64,000 nucleotides of DNA, from positions 3,100,001 through 3,164,000 of the forward strand of contig NZ_CP051154.1 of assembly GCF_012317045.1 (NCBI RefSeq), read 5' to 3'. This document shows, piece after piece, positions 8,356 through 17,677 of the stretch (positions are counted from its first letter, which is position 1; each line of letters starts with the position of its first letter). This DNA is from Leifsonia sp. PS1209 (lineage in GTDB: Bacteria; Actinomycetota; Actinomycetes; Actinomycetales; Microbacteriaceae). The position numbers and the translations under genes are program-made. Under the pieces are notes generated by a model. It saw nothing but the letters and a program-made list of their open reading frames with translations, searched no databases and was not told the origin of the DNA.

Positions 8356-10383
8356 ATGACTCCACAGACTTCCCCATCCCCCAGCACCTCCCCCAGCCGC
8401 ACTCTTCCCTCGTATCCCGGCCACCAGCCCCGGCTCACGGTCCGCCCCACCGTCACCGTGCGTCCCTCCGGACACCCGCCGTTCGCGGGCAGGAACGCGC
8501 GGCGCCGCTACGCGGGACTGGACGGCCTGCGCGCGTTCGCGGTCGCCGCCGTGCTCGTCTACCACCTGTTTCCCGGCGTACTGCCCGGCGGCTTCATCGG
8601 GGTCGACATCTTCTTCGTGGTGAGCGGCTTCCTGATCACCAGCCTGCTCATGCGCGAGCGCTCCGGTACGGGCCGCATCGACCTGCGCGGGTTCTGGGTT
8701 CGGCGTGCGCGACGGCTCGTGCCGGCGATCGTGGTGCTCGTCCTCGTCTGCTCCGCTGCCGCGCTGGCCGTGGGAGGGGACGTGCTCGTCGGGTTGCCGC
8801 GGCAGATCCTCGGGGCAGCGACGTTCAGCGCCAACTGGCTGTCGATCGGGGCCGACAGCAGCTACTTCGCCCAGGATGCGCCCGAGCTGTACCGCAATCT
8901 CTGGTCGCTGGCGGTCGAGGAGCAGTTCTACCTCGTCTGGCCGCTCGTCATCCTGGCCGTTGCGCTGCTCCGCCCGTGGTGGGCGAGGCTCGCCGTGGTC
9001 TCCGCGGTGGCGGTGGCGTCCGCCGTGGCAATGTTCACGCTGTATCCGCCGGACGGCGACCCGACCCGCGTCTACTTCGGTTCGGACACGCACAGCTTCG
9101 GGCTGGCCATCGGCGCGGCCCTCGCCATCCTGATCGCGCGCTCCCGCCCGCTCGACCTCGACGCCGGAGAGACGGCGATGCAGACCTTCATCCGGAGGTG
9201 GCTGCCACCGCTCGGGGTCCTCTCGCTGGCCGCTCTGGTCGCGGCGTGCGTGCTGCTGCCCGACGACGCCGCATTCACCTACCGCGGCGGCCTCGTGCTG
9301 GTCAGCGTCCTCAGCGCCGTCGCGATCTGGGCGGCCGTCGTCCCCGGCGCGCGGCTCGGCCGCATCCTCGACGCCCGACCACTCCAGGCGGTCGGCGCGC
9401 GATCGTACGGACTGTACCTCTGGCACTGGCCGGTCTTCGTGCTCGTCTGTGCCATCGTCCCCGACGAGCACGACCCGGTGATGGCCCCGATCGTCGGCTT
9501 CGGCGCGCTCGCCATCGCGTCCGCCGCCGCCTTCCTGTCCTACCGCTGGGTCGAGCAGCCCATCCGCAGGCACGGGATGCACGGAGTGCTCGCCGCGGGC
9601 AGGCGCAGGATGCGCGCATCCCGGGCTGCACGTGCCGGTGGCGTCTCCGTGGTCGCGGTCGCCGCCGTGCTCTCCGTGGCGACGGTCGCGGCGATGGTCG
9701 TCGCGCCCGCGGCGACGGGCGCCCAGCGCTTCATCGAGCGCGGCTCGGCCTCGCTCGGCGGACCGGCCGCCGGCCAGCAGGGCGGAGGAGACTCCGTCCC
9801 GCACGACCGGCAGCACCTGCGCATCCCGCCCGACCCGCAGCCGGTCGCTACCGGCACGGACATCTCGGCGTTCGGCGACTCGGTGATGCTCGCGTCCGCT
9901 CCTGCACTGCAGGAACGGTTCCCGGGCATCCGGATCGACGCCGTCGTCTCCCGGCAGCTGAGCGCGGCGCCCGCGCTCGTGCGCTCGGCAGCGGAGGCAG
10001 GCGAGCTGCGGCCCGTCGTGCTGGTGGGGCTCGGGACGAATGGCTCGATCAGCGCCGACACCCTCGGCGACCTCCTCGACGCCATCGGGCCGAGCAGGAA
10101 GCTCGTGCTGGTGACCGTGCAGGCGCCGCGATCCTGGACGGAGGGCGTCAACAGCACCATCGCCGGTTTCGCCGCTGCCCACCCGAAGCAGGTCGCCGTC
10201 GCGCCCTGGCGTGAGGACATCGCCGGCCACCTCGACCTGCTCGCCGACGACCAGATCCACCCCGGCCACCGCGGCGGCCTCGTCTACGCCGACGCGCTCC
10301 GGGATGCACTGCTCCAGCTGGCGCGTAACTCGCCCGTGCGCGTCGCCAACCCGTGGGACACGGCAGGCCCGCGCCCGCAGTGA
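8356..10383 (+). CDS. Membrane acyltransferase (acyltransferase-3) with C-terminal SGNH domain
   Basis: This 675-residue protein is of the OatA/OafB type, which O-acetylates cell-wall or surface glycans. After a 45-residue Ser/Thr/Pro-rich cytoplasmic start comes an acyltransferase-3 domain (about 50-400). It has YAGLDGLRAFAVAAVLVYHL, the conserved RR of RRARRLVPA, LWSLAVEEQFYLVWP and about ten membrane segments. After the last helix and a linker, an SGNH/GDSL-like extracellular domain shows FGDSVMLASAP (nucleophile Ser) and DDQIHPGHRGG (catalytic Asp and His). The acetyl acceptor cannot be read from sequence; peptidoglycan or a surface polysaccharide is likely. It converges with the GNAT gene, 10 bp away. 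Confidence 0.9.
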   Translation: MTPQTSPSPSTSPSRTLPSYPGHQPRLTVRPTVTVRPSGHPPFAGRNARRRYAGLDGLRAFAVAAVLVYHLFPGVLPGGFIGVDIFFVVSGFLITSLLMRERSGTGRIDLRGFWVRRARRLVPAIVVLVLVCSAAALAVGGDVLVGLPRQILGAATFSANWLSIGADSSYFAQDAPELYRNLWSLAVEEQFYLVWPLVILAVALLRPWWARLAVVSAVAVASAVAMFTLYPPDGDPTRVYFGSDTHSFGLAIGAALAILIARSRPLDLDAGETAMQTFIRRWLPPLGVLSLAALVAACVLLPDDAAFTYRGGLVLVSVLSAVAIWAAVVPGARLGRILDARPLQAVGARSYGLYLWHWPVFVLVCAIVPDEHDPVMAPIVGFGALAIASAAAFLSYRWVEQPIRRHGMHGVLAAGRRRMRASRAARAGGVSVVAVAAVLSVATVAAMVVAPAATGAQRFIERGSASLGGPAAGQQGGGDSVPHDRQHLRIPPDPQPVATGTDISAFGDSVMLASAPALQERFPGIRIDAVVSRQLSAAPALVRSAAEAGELRPVVLVGLGTNGSISADTLGDLLDAIGPSRKLVLVTVQAPRSWTEGVNSTIAGFAAAHPKQVAVAPWREDIAGHLDLLADDQIHPGHRGGLVYADALRDALLQLARNSPVRVANPWDTAGPRPQ

Positions 10384-10393
10384 TGCGGCGCGC

Positions 10394-11422
10394 TCAGTAC
10401 GTGCGCACCAGGCTGACCTCGGCGTTCGTGCGCTCGAAGCCCATCCCGGTGTAGAGGCCGAGGGCGCCGGACGGGTTCTCCGCGTCCACCGACAGCGTCA
10501 CCTTCTGCCAGCCGAGCGCCGCGCACGCCTCCATCGTCCGGCCGAGGAGGGCGGGCGCGATCCGCTTGCCGCGCGCGTCGCGGATGGTCCCGACCATCCC
10601 GATGTACGCACCGGTGAAGCCCTGGGTCTCCCAGTCGCCCTCGTTCACCTGGTTGAGCGCGAAGCCGACGACCCGGTCGCCGGACAGCGCGAGGAACGAG
10701 ATGTCCGGCCGGAACGTGCCGCCGATCCACGCGTCCCACTGCTCCTCGCTCATCGGCTGGCTCGCCCAGTGGTCGCGGAACGAGTCGTTGCGCGCGGCCA
10801 GCGCCCCGGCGGACAGCTCGTCGCTGAACGGCACGATCCGGATGCCGTCCGCCGGCTCGACCACGGGGATCGGCTCCGCGAGGTCGCGCTCCAGCTCGAA
10901 GAAGTAGCGCGCGGTCTCGAACCCGTCGTGGTGGAACAGCCCCACAGCGTCCTCCGCGCGCTCGTCGGCGTACGCCATGATCCAGGCGGGAAGACGCTTG
11001 GTCGACGCCGCCAGCTTCTGCTCGGCACGCGCGCGCGACCACGCCAGCAGTTCGCGCCCGACGCCCCTGCCACGCACCTCGGGATGCACGCCGCCCTCCA
11101 GGAACACGCGCACCAGCGACTCCTGCAGCGGGGGCATCGTAGTCACCCCGACCGCCACGAGCCTGCCGTCCCCGTCGAACCCGAGCACGGAGTCCTCAGC
11201 GAGGTCGACGAACGAGTAGTCGAAAAGCTCCTGCACCTCCTCGCGGGTGTGCAGCCACTCGGGGTGGTCCACCGCATCCATCGCCCGCTGCGCCTCGGTG
11301 ACGGCGTCGACGTCCGCCGGCGTGGCAGGACGCCACAGCGCGACCAGTGGATGCGCGGGGTTGCGCGTCGCAGGCGCGGTCACGCGCTCGGTCACGGGCA
11401 GGAGGTCGTCGAGGTCGGCCAT
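10394..11422 (-). CDS. Tandem-GNAT N-acetyltransferase
   Basis: This 342-residue protein has two GNAT folds, the architecture of mycothiol synthase and related actinobacterial acetyltransferases. The first domain has the acetyl-CoA loop VHPEVRGRGVGRELLAWS near residue 120. The second has IGMVGTIRDARGKRIAPALL near residue 275, with a partly changed loop. The donor is presumably acetyl-CoA; the acceptor is unknown. It is not called mycothiol synthase because the fit is only architectural. It has its own apparent leaderless promoter between its ATG and the rplQ terminator. Confidence 0.8.
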   Translation of the reverse strand: MADLDDLLPVTERVTAPATRNPAHPLVALWRPATPADVDAVTEAQRAMDAVDHPEWLHTREEVQELFDYSFVDLAEDSVLGFDGDGRLVAVGVTTMPPLQESLVRVFLEGGVHPEVRGRGVGRELLAWSRARAEQKLAASTKRLPAWIMAYADERAEDAVGLFHHDGFETARYFFELERDLAEPIPVVEPADGIRIVPFSDELSAGALAARNDSFRDHWASQPMSEEQWDAWIGGTFRPDISFLALSGDRVVGFALNQVNEGDWETQGFTGAYIGMVGTIRDARGKRIAPALLGRTMEACAALGWQKVTLSVDAENPSGALGLYTGMGFERTNAEVSLVRTY

Positions 11423-11428
11423 GCCTCC

Positions 11429-11434
11429 ACCCTA
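11429..11434 (-). promoter_or_regulatory. GNAT gene -10 element, leaderless
   Basis: TAGGGT on the minus strand ends 6 nt before the ATG at 11422. It lies just beyond the rplQ terminator, so the GNAT gene is an independent unit. Confidence 0.55.
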
Positions 11435-11452
11435 GCGACGGGCCCAGCAACG

Positions 11453-11489
11453 ACGAAGGCCCCGCATCCAGTGGATGCGGGGCCTTCGT
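11453..11489 (-). terminator. Terminator of the rpsM-rpsK-rpoA-rplQ operon
   Basis: A perfect 17-bp inverted repeat (ACGAAGGCCCCGCATCC with its complement, loop AGT) lies 11 nt past the rplQ stop. It lacks a T-run, as many actinobacterial terminators do. Confidence 0.85.
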
Positions 11490-11500
11490 GAACCGTGAGG

Positions 11501-12055
11501 TCAGGCCTTCTCGGCCTCGGCCTCTGCGGTGGTCTCCTCCGGGGTGACCTCCGCGTCGGCGGTGGTCTCCTCGACGACCTCGGCCTCAGCGGCCTCGGTC
11601 TCGGTGGAAGCTGCCTCGACCGGCGCCTCTTCTGCTGCCGGGGCAGCCTTCGGGGCGGCGGTGGTGCTCGACTTGGTCGACTTCACCTTCGGGGTGACGG
11701 GCTCGAGCACGAGCTCGATCTGCACCATCGAGGCGTTGTCGCCCTTGCGGAAGCCCAGCTTCGTGATGCGGGTGTATCCACCCTCGCGCTCGGCGACGAG
11801 CGGAGCGATCTCGGTGAACAGCTCGTGCACCACACCCTTGTCGTGGATGGTGGCCAGCACGCGACGGCGGGCGTGCAGGTCGCCGCGCTTCGCGAACGTG
11901 ATGAGGCGCTCGGCGATCGGACGCAGGCGCTTCGCCTTGGTCTCCGTGGTCTTGATGCTCTTGTGGGTGAAGAGCGCAGCGGCCAGGTTGGCGAGCATCA
12001 GGCGCTCGTGCGCGGGGCCGCCTCCGAGGCGGGGGCCCTTGGTGGGCTTAGGCAT
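11501..12055 (-). CDS. rplQ: 50S ribosomal protein L17
   Basis: L17 lies near the exit of the 50S peptide tunnel. The core (about 1-120) is typical: [35 protein letters not shown] and [18 protein letters not shown]. At 184 residues it is about 60 longer than E. coli L17. The excess is a strongly acidic Ala/Glu/Thr tail ([14 protein letters not shown] and similar). It is the last gene of the alpha operon and is followed by a perfect terminator hairpin. A weaker hairpin with a T-run lies between rpoA and this gene. Confidence 0.96.
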   Translation of the reverse strand: MPKPTKGPRLGGGPAHERLMLANLAAALFTHKSIKTTETKAKRLRPIAERLITFAKRGDLHARRRVLATIHDKGVVHELFTEIAPLVAEREGGYTRITKLGFRKGDNASMVQIELVLEPVTPKVKSTKSSTTAAPKAAPAAEEAPVEAASTETEAAEAEVVEETTADAEVTPEETTAEAEAEKA

Positions 12056-12080
12056 GATCGGTTATCTCCAGTTGTAAAAA

Positions 12081-12095
12081 TCGACAGTGTCGATG
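12081..12095 (-). terminator. Weak hairpin plus T-run between rpoA and rplQ
   Basis: On the minus strand ATCGAC and GTCGAT pair around a three-base loop and are followed directly by TTTTA. It may reduce read-through into rplQ. Confidence 0.4.
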
Positions 12096-12124
12096 TATCA
12101 GGTGGCGTCGTCGGAAGACAAGCC

Positions 12125-13120
12125 TCAGATGGTGGTCTCGTCTTCTTCGTAGCCGCTGTAGAAGTGGGCGCCGTCGAAGCCGGGGACCGAGTCCTTGAGC
12201 GAAAGGCCCATCTCGGTCAGCTTGTCCTTGACCTCATCCACCGACTTCTGACCGAAGTTGCGGATGTTCATCAGCTGCGTCTCCGAGAGCGAGACGAGCT
12301 CGCTGACGGTGTTGATGCCCTCACGCTTGAGGCAGTTGTACGATCGGACGGACAGGTCGAGGTCCTCGATCGGCATCGACAGCTCGGAGCTGAGGACGGC
12401 GTCGACCGGCGCGGGGCCGATCTCGATGCCCTCTGCCGCCGTGTTGAGCTCGCGGGCCAGACCGAACAGCTCGGTCAGCGTGCGGCCGGCCGAAGCGATG
12501 GCGTCGCGGGGGCTGATCGCGGGCTTGGTCTCGACGTCGACCACGAGGCGGTCGAAGTCGGTGCGCTCACCGGCACGTGTCGCCTCGACACGGTAGGTGA
12601 CCTTGAGGACCGGGGAGTAGATCGAGTCGATCGGGATCTGACCGGCCTCGCTGTACTCGTTGCGGTTCTGGGTCGCCGACACGTAGCCGCGGCCACGCTC
12701 GATGGTCAGCTCGACCTCGAACTTCGCCTTGTCGTTGAGGGTCGCGATGACGAGCTCGGGGTTGTGGATCTCCACACCGGCCGGAGCCGAGATGTCGGCG
12801 GCGGTCACCTGACCGGAGCCGGTCTTGCGGAGGTACGCCGTGATCGGCTCGTCGTGCTCGCTGGAGACGACGAGTCCCTTGATGTTCAGGATGATCTCGG
12901 TGACGTCTTCCTTGACACCCGGGACCGTGCTGAACTCGTGCAGCACGCCGTCGATGCGGATGCTGGTGACAGCCGCGCCGGGGATCGAGGACAGCAGGGT
13001 GCGGCGAAGCGAGTTGCCGAGGGTGTAACCGAAACCGGGCTCGAGGGGCTCGATCACGAACCGCGAGCGGAACTCGGAAATGTTCTCTTCGGCGAGCGTA
13101 GGACGCTGTGCAATGAGCAC
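12125..13120 (-). CDS. rpoA: RNA polymerase alpha subunit
   Basis: The alpha subunit dimerises to nucleate RNA polymerase, and its C-terminal domain contacts UP elements and activators. The 331 residues include the N-terminal dimerisation domain ([20 protein letters not shown], then [19 protein letters not shown]). The alpha-CTD (about 250-310) has [20 protein letters not shown] and [18 protein letters not shown]. The start is GTG. It is separated from rpsK by 125 nt with two hairpins; rpsD, which sits here in Mycobacterium, is absent. Confidence 0.98.
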   Translation of the reverse strand: MLIAQRPTLAEENISEFRSRFVIEPLEPGFGYTLGNSLRRTLLSSIPGAAVTSIRIDGVLHEFSTVPGVKEDVTEIILNIKGLVVSSEHDEPITAYLRKTGSGQVTAADISAPAGVEIHNPELVIATLNDKAKFEVELTIERGRGYVSATQNRNEYSEAGQIPIDSIYSPVLKVTYRVEATRAGERTDFDRLVVDVETKPAISPRDAIASAGRTLTELFGLARELNTAAEGIEIGPAPVDAVLSSELSMPIEDLDLSVRSYNCLKREGINTVSELVSLSETQLMNIRNFGQKSVDEVKDKLTEMGLSLKDSVPGFDGAHFYSGYEEDETTI

Positions 13121-13138
13121 TGTTGATTCCTTTCGGCT

Positions 13139-13206
13139 AAGTGTCCGCTATATGACACTTGCGATTTGCGCGCCGGGATCGATGACGGCCAACCGCCACC
13201 GATCCC
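13139..13206 (-). other. Two hairpins in the rpsK-rpoA spacer
   Basis: AAGTGTC (13139) pairs with GACACTT (13154), and GGGATCG (13175) pairs with CGATCCC (13200). No T-run follows, so processing or attenuation is more likely than termination. They occupy the place of the missing rpsD. Confidence 0.45.
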
Positions 13207-13245
13207 CGCCTGCGCGAAAATGGATACTGAGAGAACTACTACTGC

Positions 13246-13644
13246 TTAGACGCGACGACGCTTCGGCGGGCGGCAACCGTTGTGCGCCTGCGGGGTGACA
13301 TCGTTGATCGAGCCGACCTCGAGGCCTGCGGCCTGGAGCGAACGGATCGCGGTCTCGCGACCGGAGCCCGGTCCCTTGACGAAGACGTCGACCTTCTTCA
13401 TGCCGTGCTCCTGCGCCTGACGCGCAGCAGACTCGGCGGCGAGCTGAGCGGCGAACGGGGTCGACTTACGCGAACCCTTGAAGCCGACGCCGCCGGACGA
13501 TGCCCAGCTGATGACCGCACCGGTGGTGTCGGTGATCGAAACGATGGTGTTGTTGAACGTCGACTTGATGTGGGCCTGGCCCACGGCGATGTTCTTCTTC
13601 TCTTTCTTGCGCGGCTTGCGAACGGCCGACTTGGGTGCTGCCAT
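13246..13644 (-). CDS. rpsK: 30S ribosomal protein S11
   Basis: S11 forms part of the platform of the 30S subunit near the mRNA exit. The length of 132 fits. The basic start [20 protein letters not shown], the core [20 protein letters not shown] and the C-terminal [12 protein letters not shown] are conserved. It is 41 nt downstream of rpsM. Confidence 0.98.
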   Translation of the reverse strand: MAAPKSAVRKPRKKEKKNIAVGQAHIKSTFNNTIVSITDTTGAVISWASSGGVGFKGSRKSTPFAAQLAAESAARQAQEHGMKKVDVFVKGPGSGRETAIRSLQAAGLEVGSINDVTPQAHNGCRPPKRRRV

Positions 13645-13685
13645 GATTTCTCCTGAATCCTATGGGCGAGGCTGCTGGCTAAGGC

Positions 13686-14060
13686 CTAGCGAGCCTTCTT
13701 CTTGCCGGCCACGGTGCGCTTCGGGCCCTTGCGGGTGCGAGCGTTGGTCTTGGTGCGCTGACCGCGGACCGGGAGGCCCTTGCGGTGACGGATACCCTCG
13801 TAGCTGCCGATCTCGACCTTGCGCCGGATGTCGGCCGCGACCTCGCGGCGGAGGTCACCCTCGACCTTGAAGTTGCCTTCGATGTAGTCGCGGAGGGCGA
13901 CGAGCTGGTCGTCGGACAGATCCTTGACGCGGATGTTGCCGTCGATCGCGGTGTCGGCGAGGGTCTTCAGAGCCCGCGTGCGGCCGACGCCGTAGATGTA
14001 AGTGAGTGCGACTTCCACGCGCTTCTCGCGCGGGATGTCAACGCCTGCTAGACGTGCCAT
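13686..14060 (-). CDS. rpsM: 30S ribosomal protein S13
   Basis: S13 sits in the 30S head, bridges to the 50S subunit and contacts P-site tRNA. The 124-residue protein begins [20 protein letters not shown]. It carries the helix-hairpin-helix [12 protein letters not shown] and the basic tail [20 protein letters not shown]. The 170-nt gap to rpmJ contains a hairpin and an AT-rich stretch, so an internal promoter for rpsM-rpsK-rpoA-rplQ is possible. Confidence 0.98.
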   Translation of the reverse strand: MARLAGVDIPREKRVEVALTYIYGVGRTRALKTLADTAIDGNIRVKDLSDDQLVALRDYIEGNFKVEGDLRREVAADIRRKVEIGSYEGIRHRKGLPVRGQRTKTNARTRKGPKRTVAGKKKAR

Positions 14061-14192
14061 TGTGGCTTCTCCTGTGAGTGAGTGGAGGTCTGCAGCAATC
14101 CCGGTGCCCCGGCCTCCAACCGGGGGTGTCCCCCTCCTCGCTCACGCGATTCGGGATCTGGGACTGCCAGATTTCGATATTGAGTTATGGGT

Positions 14193-14220
14193 GGCCGGCG
14201 GGAAATGCATCCCACCGGCC
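14193..14220 (-). other. Hairpin between rpmJ and rpsM
   Basis: GGCCGG and CCGGCC form the outer stem, GGGA and TCCC the inner stem, with one mismatch. It lies 11 nt past the rpmJ stop and could be a partial terminator. Confidence 0.45.
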
Positions 14221-14230
14221 GGAACCGCGA

Positions 14231-14344
14231 TTAACCCTGGCGCTGCTTGTGGCGCGGGTTCTCGCAGATGACCATGACCCGGCCGTTACGACGGATGACC
14301 TTGCACTTGTCGCAGATCTTCTTGACGGAGGGCTTGACCTTCAT
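14231..14344 (-). CDS. rpmJ: 50S ribosomal protein L36
   Basis: This 37-residue protein begins [16 protein letters not shown] and ends NPRHKQRQG. The zinc ligands Cys11, Cys14, Cys27 and His32 are all present, so it is the zinc-binding (C+) form. L36 binds 23S rRNA near the GTPase-associated region. The ATG is preceded by AAAGG at a 9-nt distance. It is the second gene after infA. Confidence 0.96.
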   Translation of the reverse strand: MKVKPSVKKICDKCKVIRRNGRVMVICENPRHKQRQG

Positions 14345-14374
14345 ATTTCTTTACCTTTGTTCGCTGTCCTCGTA

Positions 14375-14402
14375 CCTCGCCAGGGGCTACCCGGTGGCGA
14401 GG
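14375..14402 (-). other. Hairpin between infA and rpmJ
   Basis: CCTCGCCA and TGGCGAGG form a perfect 8-bp stem with a 12-nt loop in the 78-nt gap. It may modulate the high infA output relative to downstream genes. Confidence 0.4.
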
Positions 14403-14422
14403 CCGTTACTTACAGCAGACCT

Positions 14423-14644
14423 TTACTTGTAGCGGTAGACGATCCGGCCGCGGGTCAGGTCGTATGGGCTCAGCTCCACGATCACGCGGTCCTCGGGGAG
14501 GATGCGGATGTAGTGCTGGCGCATTTTGCCGGAGATGTGGGCAAGGACCTTGTGGCCGTTGGTCAACTCAACGCGGAACATCGCGTTGGGAAGAGCTTCG
14601 ACTACGGATCCTTCGATCTCGATGACGCCGTCTTTTTTGGCCAT
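14423..14644 (-). CDS. infA: Translation initiation factor IF-1
   Basis: IF-1 binds the 30S A site during initiation. The 73-residue OB-fold protein ([20 protein letters not shown] at the start, [10 protein letters not shown] at the end) is of standard length. A longer in-frame start at 14704 would add 20 unrelated residues and is rejected. A strong promoter lies about 90 nt upstream. This splits infA-rpmJ-rpsM-rpsK-rpoA-rplQ from secY-adk-map. Confidence 0.98.
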   Translation of the reverse strand: MAKKDGVIEIEGSVVEALPNAMFRVELTNGHKVLAHISGKMRQHYIRILPEDRVIVELSPYDLTRGRIVYRYK

Positions 14645-14734
14645 AGCCTCACTGTCGCTAAAAGTCGTGGTTTGCTGGTCGTGCGTTGATTGTGGTGACG
14701 GCACGCTGAAACGCGCCTAAGACACCAAGGATCA

Positions 14735-14764
14735 ATCTTATGGGATTGTCTGGCGTTTTGCCAA
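14735..14764 (-). promoter_or_regulatory. infA promoter
   Basis: On the minus strand TTGGCA (14759-14764), an 18-nt spacer and TAAGAT (14735-14740) form a good sigma-70/HrdB promoter. It lies between map and infA. Confidence 0.75.
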
Positions 14765-14829
14765 TCCTTGTGTATGATCTGCGCACGCTGACCGCGAACA
14801 GCCCGGTCGGGGCGGGATTCCCTGCCCGG

Positions 14830-15660
14830 TCACGCGATCGGAGTCGGAGTGATGCCGAACGGTGCGAGACCGGCCGCTCCCCCGTCGGCAGCGGTCAGCA
14901 CCCAGATGCCGTCCTTGTGCACGGCGACGCTGTGCTCCCAGTGCGCTGCCGCCGAGCCGTCCTCGGTGGCGACGGTCCAGCCGTCATCCTTCACGTAGGT
15001 CTCCGGGTCGCCGAGAACCACCATCGGCTCGATCGCGACGACCAGGCCCGGCTTCACCTCCGGACCCTTCGCGCGAACGCGGTAGTTGAAGACCGGGGGC
15101 TCCTCGTGCATCCTGCGGCCGATCCCGTGTCCGATGTAGTCGGTCAGGATGCCGTACTCGCCCTGCGAGAGGATGTGGTCCTCCACGGCTTCGCCCACCT
15201 CGTTGAGATGCTTCGCCGTCGCGAGCCTGGCGATGCCGTGCCAGAGCGACTGCTCGGTCACGTCGGAGAGCTTCTGGCGCTCGGCGACCAGCTCCGGCCT
15301 GGCCGGGTCCGGCAGGACGAAGCTGCGCGCCGAGTCGCCGTTCCAGCCGTCGAGGATCGCACCGCTGTCGATGGAGACGATGTCCCCCGGCTGCACGATG
15401 CGCGAACCGGGGATGCCGTGCACGACCTCGTCGTTCACCGATGAGCAGATGGTGTGGTGGTAGCCGTGCTCGAGCTTGAAGTTCGGCTTTCCGCCGGCGG
15501 CGATGATCGCCTGCTCAGCGAGTTCGTCGAGCTGCAGCGTGGTGACGCCGGCGACGAGCGCATCCCGGACGGCGTCGAGCGATGCGGCGGTCGCGAGACC
15601 GGGCGCCACCATCAGCCTGAGCTGCGCCGGCGACTTGTAGATCGAACGCTTGAAGACCAA
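14830..15660 (-). CDS. map: Methionine aminopeptidase, type I
   Basis: Map removes the initiator methionine from nascent proteins. All five metal-ligand regions are visible: SIDSG and NGDSA (two Asp), GHGIGRRMHEEP (His), AIEPMV (Glu) and EHSVAV (Glu). The 276-residue length is normal. The start is TTG at 15660, since the family N-terminus (here VFKRSIYKSPAQLRLM) requires it and no closer ATG exists. It is 6 nt after adk, in the secY-adk-map transcript. Confidence 0.96.
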   Translation of the reverse strand: MVFKRSIYKSPAQLRLMVAPGLATAASLDAVRDALVAGVTTLQLDELAEQAIIAAGGKPNFKLEHGYHHTICSSVNDEVVHGIPGSRIVQPGDIVSIDSGAILDGWNGDSARSFVLPDPARPELVAERQKLSDVTEQSLWHGIARLATAKHLNEVGEAVEDHILSQGEYGILTDYIGHGIGRRMHEEPPVFNYRVRAKGPEVKPGLVVAIEPMVVLGDPETYVKDDGWTVATEDGSAAAHWEHSVAVHKDGIWVLTAADGGAAGLAPFGITPTPIA

Positions 15661-15666
15661 CGGAGC

Positions 15667-16275
15667 CTATGCCACGGACTCGTCGCGCTCCGCGACGGGC
15701 AGGATGCCCTTGCTCGCGAGCGCCGACTTGATGCGTGCTGCCACCTCGTCCATGTCGCCGAGTCCGTCGACCTCGACGAGGAGTCCGCGCGAGCGGTACA
15801 CGTCGATCAGCGGAGAGGTCTCGCGCACGTAGACCTCCTGGCGGTGCCGGATGGCCTCCTCGGAGTCGTCTGCACGACCCTGCTCCTGCGCACGCTTCGA
15901 GAGCCGGGCGACGATCTCGTCCTGGTCTGCGACCAGCTGGATGACCGCGTCGAGCTTCTGCCCGTTCTTCTCGAGCAGCTCATCCAGGTATGCCACCTGG
16001 TCGAGCGTGCGCGGGTATCCGTCGAGCAGGAAGCCGTTCTTGGCGTCGTCCTCCGCGATGCGGTTGGTGACGAGCTCGTTGGTGAGGCTGTCCGGGACGT
16101 AGTCGCCCGCGTCGACGATCGCCTTGACCTGCAGGCCGAGCGGCGTCTCGTTCTTGATGTTGGCCCTGAAGATGTCGCCCGTGGAGATGTCCGGGATCCC
16201 GTACGCGGTGGTGATGCGAGAGGCCTGAGTGCCCTTGCCCGCTCCGGGAGGTCCGACGATCAGCATACGGGTCAA
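15667..16275 (-). CDS. adk: Adenylate kinase
   Basis: Adk catalyses ATP plus AMP to two ADP. The P-loop [12 protein letters not shown] is near residue 10, and NMP-site residues are in [10 protein letters not shown] and LDGYPRT. The LID is the short form without zinc cysteines, giving 202 residues. The likely start is TTG at 16275, which overlaps the secY stop and lies 10 nt after AAGGG. An ATG at 16266 would be too far from that site. Confidence 0.97.
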   Translation of the reverse strand: MTRMLIVGPPGAGKGTQASRITTAYGIPDISTGDIFRANIKNETPLGLQVKAIVDAGDYVPDSLTNELVTNRIAEDDAKNGFLLDGYPRTLDQVAYLDELLEKNGQKLDAVIQLVADQDEIVARLSKRAQEQGRADDSEEAIRHRQEVYVRETSPLIDVYRSRGLLVEVDGLGDMDEVAARIKSALASKGILPVAERDESVA

Positions 16276-17594
16276 CGCAGAAGCCCTTCGTAGTGCCGCT
16301 GCTGGAGCTGGGAGTCGATCTGCTTGACCGTCTCCAATCCGACACCGACGATGATCAGGATGGACGTGCCGCCGAACATGAAGTTCTGACTGGCTCCGAT
16401 GACCGCGAATGCGACAAGCGGTATCAGCGCGACGAGACCCAGATAGATCGAACCGGGGAGGGTGACGCGGGTGAGCACGTAGTCGAGGTATTCGGCGGTC
16501 GGACGGCCGGCACGGATGCCGGGGATGAAGCCGCCGTACTTCTTCATGTTGTCGGCGACTTCTTCCGGGTTGAACGTGATGGCCACGTAGAAGTACGTGA
16601 AGCCGACGATCAGCAGGAAGTAGAGCAGCATGTAGAGCGGGTGGTCGCCCTTGGTGAGGTAGTTCGTGATCCAGGTCACCCAGGGAGCGGGAGCCTTGCC
16701 CGCTGCCGGCTGGTTGAACTGCGCGATCAGCGCCGGCAGGTAGAGCAGCGACGACGCGAAGATCACGGGCACGACACCGGCCATGTTGACCTTGATCGGG
16801 ATGTACGTGTTATTACCGCCGTAGGTCCGCCTGCCCACCATCCGCTTGGCGTACTGCACAGGGATGCGCCGTTGCGACTGTTCGACGAAGACGACCGCCA
16901 TGACGATCAGCAAGCCGATCGCGATCACCAGCAGCAGCGTCTCGATGCTCTGCGACTGGGCGATGGCCCAGAGCGAGCTCGGGAACTGAGCCGCGATCGA
17001 GGTGAAGATGAGGAGGGACATGCCGTTGCCGATGCCGCGCTCGGTGACGAGCTCGCCCATCCACATGATGAGGCCGGTGCCGGCGGTCATGGTGATGACC
17101 ATGAGCATGATGGCGTACCAGGAGTCGTCCGTGATGAGCTGGGTGCACTGCGAGACGGCGGTGGTGCCGAAGAGTGCGCCGCTGCGGGCGACGGTGATCA
17201 GCGTGGTCGACTGGAGGACGCCGAGCGCGATCGTGAGGTAACGCGTGTACTGCGTGAGCTTGGCCTGACCGGCCTGGCCCTCCTTGTAGAGGGTCTCGAA
17301 GCGCGGAATGACCACGCGCAACAGCTGCACGATGATCGACGCGGTGATGTACGGCATGATGCCGAGCGCGAAGATCGAGAGTTTGAGGAGCGCGCCACCC
17401 GAGAACAGGTTGACGAGCGAATAGAGACCAGAAGTGTCCTGGTTGGCATTGAGACAGGTCTGCACATTGCCGAAGTCAACGAACGGCGCCGGGATGAACG
17501 AGCCAAGGCGGAACAGGGCGATGACGCCCAAGGTGAAGGCGATCTTCCGGCGAAGATCTGGTGTGCGGAAGATCCGCGCAACGGCGCTAAACAA
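16272..17594 (-). CDS. secY: Protein translocase subunit SecY
   Basis: SecY is the membrane channel through which preproteins are exported; here it would also serve the prepilins and other surface proteins encoded in this window. It has 440 residues and about ten membrane segments. [32 protein letters not shown] and [20 protein letters not shown] are characteristic. The start is TTG at 17594, 7 nt from GCAGGA. The 83-nt gap after rplO holds an 11-bp hairpin. Confidence 0.97.
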   Translation of the reverse strand: MFSAVARIFRTPDLRRKIAFTLGVIALFRLGSFIPAPFVDFGNVQTCLNANQDTSGLYSLVNLFSGGALLKLSIFALGIMPYITASIIVQLLRVVIPRFETLYKEGQAGQAKLTQYTRYLTIALGVLQSTTLITVARSGALFGTTAVSQCTQLITDDSWYAIMLMVITMTAGTGLIMWMGELVTERGIGNGMSLLIFTSIAAQFPSSLWAIAQSQSIETLLLVIAIGLLIVMAVVFVEQSQRRIPVQYAKRMVGRRTYGGNNTYIPIKVNMAGVVPVIFASSLLYLPALIAQFNQPAAGKAPAPWVTWITNYLTKGDHPLYMLLYFLLIVGFTYFYVAITFNPEEVADNMKKYGGFIPGIRAGRPTAEYLDYVLTRVTLPGSIYLGLVALIPLVAFAVIGASQNFMFGGTSILIIVGVGLETVKQIDSQLQQRHYEGLLR

Positions 17595-17626
17595 AAGTGC
17601 GTCCTGCTTTCCTGTAAGGAGTCAGC

Positions 17627-17655
17627 CGGGTGACCGGAGAAATACCGGTCACCCG
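17627..17655 (-). terminator. Hairpin between rplO and secY
   Basis: CGGGTGACCGG and its exact complement form an 11-bp stem with a 7-nt loop. It lies 22 nt past the rplO stop and probably marks partial termination between the spc operon and secY-adk-map. Confidence 0.6.
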
Positions 17656-17677
17656 ACTGTACAGCTTTACGGTGTGG

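Noticed and set aside
10394..11422. Naming the double-GNAT protein mycothiol synthase
   Set aside because: The two-domain layout fits, but I cannot confirm substrate-binding residues from sequence alone.
14758..14778. Plus-strand TTGCCA and TATGAT next to the infA promoter
   Set aside because: The spacing is only 9 nt and no plus-strand gene follows; the minus-strand promoter in the same place is better.
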